NCBI GenBank assembly: GCA_019245555.1
Contig: JAFARH010000129.1
Span: forward strand, 1-6,910
DNA length: 6,910 nt
Direction: 5' to 3'
From: Betaproteobacteria bacterium
Lineage (GTDB): Bacteria > Pseudomonadota > Gammaproteobacteria > Burkholderiales > SG8-39
A program made the translations under genes and the position numbers. Shown here piece by piece: positions 5,503 through 6,910 of this stretch (position 1 is its first letter; each line of letters starts with the position of its first letter). The notes beneath the pieces were generated by a model. It did no database searches. It worked only from the letters and a program-made list of their open reading frames with translations, and was not told where the DNA came from.

Positions 5503-6420
5503 ATGAAAAGGCTTGTTGCCATCGCCGTGCTCGCGCTCGGCGTGTTTGCCGTTTCCGCGCAGGCGGAAGACAAAGTCGTCAAGGTCGGTGCCCTTAAGCT
5601 GATTCACAGCATCACGCCTTACTTCTACGAGAAGTTCACGCCAGCCGGCTACCGGATCGAGGTGGTGCCATTCGAGAGCCCGACCGACGGTAAGAACGCC
5701 GTGCTCACCGGCTCGGTCGATTTCGGCACCTTCGGCATCGCAGCCGCGATGCTCGGCATAGCGGCGGGCGAGCCGCTCGTCATCTTCGCTGCGCAGTGCA
5801 ACCGCGGCATGGCCGTGGTCGCTGGAGCCAATTCCGACATCAAGTCGCTCAAGGACCTGAAGGGCAAGCGCCTCGCCATCTGGCCGGGCTCGACGCAGGA
5901 GGTGGTGATCCTCGAGCGGCTGAAGGCCGAAGGCATGACGATCAAGGACGTGCAGAACATCCGCCTGCCGTTCAGCGATATGGCGCCGGCCCTCGCACGC
6001 GGCGACATCGACGCCTATGTCGGCGCCGAGCCCGGGCCGGGCATCAGCCTCGCGAACGGCGTAGGCAAGATCGTCGAGTACCCCTACAGCACGCCCATCG
6101 GCACGCTCAACATGGTCTGGGGCGTGAAGGCCGACACGATCGAGAAGAATCCCCAGCTCGTCAGGATGATGATGGAGATCCACAAGAAGGCAACCGAGTA
6201 CGCGATGACGAACCGGGACGCGATGGTCGAGATGGCGATGCAGAAGCTCGGCCAGCAGAAGAAGTCGATCGAGCTCGCTGCGCCCAACGTCGAGCTCACC
6301 TGGAAGATCGACGACGACTTCATCAAGCGTGCCAAGGCGTATTCCCAGCTCATGTACGACAAGAAGCAGATCCGCGAGCTGCCGAACCTGGACAAGTCCA
6401 TTACCACCAAGTTCATGTAG
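5503..6420 (+). CDS. ABC transporter periplasmic substrate-binding protein, SsuA/TauA/NMT1 family
   Basis: The 305-residue precursor has a Sec signal peptide: a KR start, a hydrophobic core at about residues 4-17, and probable cleavage after AQA at residue 21. The mature protein has the bilobed binding-protein pattern of the nitrate/sulfonate/taurine and NMT1 families, including SVDFGTFGIAA (71-81), SLKDLKGKRLAIWPGS (115-130) and LARGDIDAYVGAEPGPG (164-180). In the periplasm it would capture a small organic solute and deliver it to the permease encoded two bases downstream. The family binds sulfonates, nitrate, pyrimidines, guanidine-like and other compounds, so the ligand is not determined. 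The upstream sigma-54 promoter and NtrC-like site point to a nitrogen source. No lipobox cysteine is seen. Confidence 0.9.
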   Translation: MKRLVAIAVLALGVFAVSAQAEDKVVKVGALKLIHSITPYFYEKFTPAGYRIEVVPFESPTDGKNAVLTGSVDFGTFGIAAAMLGIAAGEPLVIFAAQCNRGMAVVAGANSDIKSLKDLKGKRLAIWPGSTQEVVILERLKAEGMTIKDVQNIRLPFSDMAPALARGDIDAYVGAEPGPGISLANGVGKIVEYPYSTPIGTLNMVWGVKADTIEKNPQLVRMMMEIHKKATEYAMTNRDAMVEMAMQKLGQQKKSIELAAPNVELTWKIDDDFIKRAKAYSQLMYDKKQIRELPNLDKSITTKFM

Positions 6421-6422
6421 CC

Positions 6423-6910
6423 ATGGAACGTCTGCGCGCCGTCGTGTTGGGCGCCGGCTTCCCGCTGTTCCTCGTCGTCCTGTGGCACGCCGCGGTGGTG
6501 ACGAGCGGCACCCGGCTTGTGCCCACGCCGTACATGGTCGGCGTGATGATGTACGACTTCGCTTTCGGCGGGGTCTACGACGACGCTTTCAGCAAGACCA
6601 TCCTCACGCATCTCCTCGCCTCGATGCAGCGCGTCTACGGCGGATTCTTCCTCGCCGCCGCGATCGGCATTCCGCTCGGCCTCGCCATCGGCAAGATCAT
6701 GGTGTTCCGGCAGCTTCTCGATCCGACGCTTTCGATCCTACGGCCGATTCCGGTGACGGCCTGGCTGCCGCTGTCCATGGTGTTCTTCGGGCTCGGGCCG
6801 CGCTCGGCGGTATTCCTCGTCTTTCTAGGTGCGTTCTATCCCATTCTCCTGAACACCGTCTTCGGCGTGCGTTCCGTGGATCCGCGCCTGTTCGAGGCAG
6901 CGCAGATGCT
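6423..6910 (+). CDS. ABC transporter permease, SsuC/TauC-type (partial, runs off the window)
   Basis: The first 162 codons are present and the frame stays open to the window end. Hydrophobic segments lie at about residues 5-25, 66-90, 102-122 and 128-146. The RPIPVTAWLPLSMVFFGLG segment (107-125) and the beginning of the EAA coupling loop (Glu158-Ala-Ala) are hallmarks of permeases of the nitrate/sulfonate/taurine importer class. The protein would form the inner-membrane channel and contact an ATPase not seen in this window. The ATG at 6423 comes two bases after the stop of the binding-protein gene and has no separate Shine-Dalgarno, so translation is probably coupled. It shares the sigma-54 promoter upstream of the binding protein. 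Confidence 0.9.
   Translation, partial: MERLRAVVLGAGFPLFLVVLWHAAVVTSGTRLVPTPYMVGVMMYDFAFGGVYDDAFSKTILTHLLASMQRVYGGFFLAAAIGIPLGLAIGKIMVFRQLLDPTLSILRPIPVTAWLPLSMVFFGLGPRSAVFLVFLGAFYPILLNTVFGVRSVDPRLFEAAQM

Noticed and set aside
5203..6183. Long minus-strand open frame (326 codons) across the binding-protein gene
   Set aside because: It is antisense to a clear ABC binding protein and covers the sigma-54 promoter. Its composition (His-, Asp- and Arg-rich) is typical of an antisense shadow.

Overview
This 6.9-kb, GC-rich window looks like an ordinary chromosomal stretch of a proteobacterium, most likely a beta- or alphaproteobacterium. The grounds are the codon use, a DMT (EamA) exporter, a sigma-54 promoter and an SsuA/TauA-type ABC importer. 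I see no insertion sequence, phage gene, tRNA, rRNA or CRISPR array. No gene-free stretch exceeds about 105 bases. The assignment to a lineage is an inference from style, not from a marker gene.

Layout. Bases 1-22 may hold the last codons of an upstream plus-strand gene. A small four-helix membrane protein with a cut-short PAS-like tail follows (106-681, plus). It converges with a two-gene minus-strand unit: an EamA transporter (1257-2186) followed 24 bp later by a DUF4337 membrane protein (678-1232). A fold-type I PLP aminotransferase (2216-3409, plus) diverges from the EamA gene across only 29 bp. It converges, with a 32-bp overlap, on an allophanate-hydrolase-like amidase (3378-4607, minus). 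The amidase start codon interlocks with that of an arylformamidase-like alpha/beta hydrolase (4606-5400, plus) in one CATG. A 102-bp intergenic region then leads to a periplasmic substrate-binding protein (5503-6420) and an ABC permease (6423 to beyond the window end).

The most informative non-coding piece is 5401-5502. It carries a near-consensus sigma-54 promoter (TTGGCAC-N5-TTGC, with GG and GC ten bases apart), preceded by a perfect GCAC-N7-GTGC palindrome of the NtrC type. This predicts that the ABC importer is induced under nitrogen limitation. Together with two neighbouring genes that look able to break C-N bonds (amidase and formamidase-like hydrolase) and an aminotransferase, it suggests uptake and use of an organic nitrogen compound. 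The substrate cannot be read from the sequence.

The gene packing is also unusual: a shared CTAG double stop, a shared CATG double start, a 32-bp convergent overlap containing a perfect hairpin, and several starts without a Shine-Dalgarno sequence but with -10-like hexamers close by. I found no clear sign of a wholly new system. The best leads are the regulatory region, the single-domain allophanate-hydrolase-like amidase and the overlap structures.
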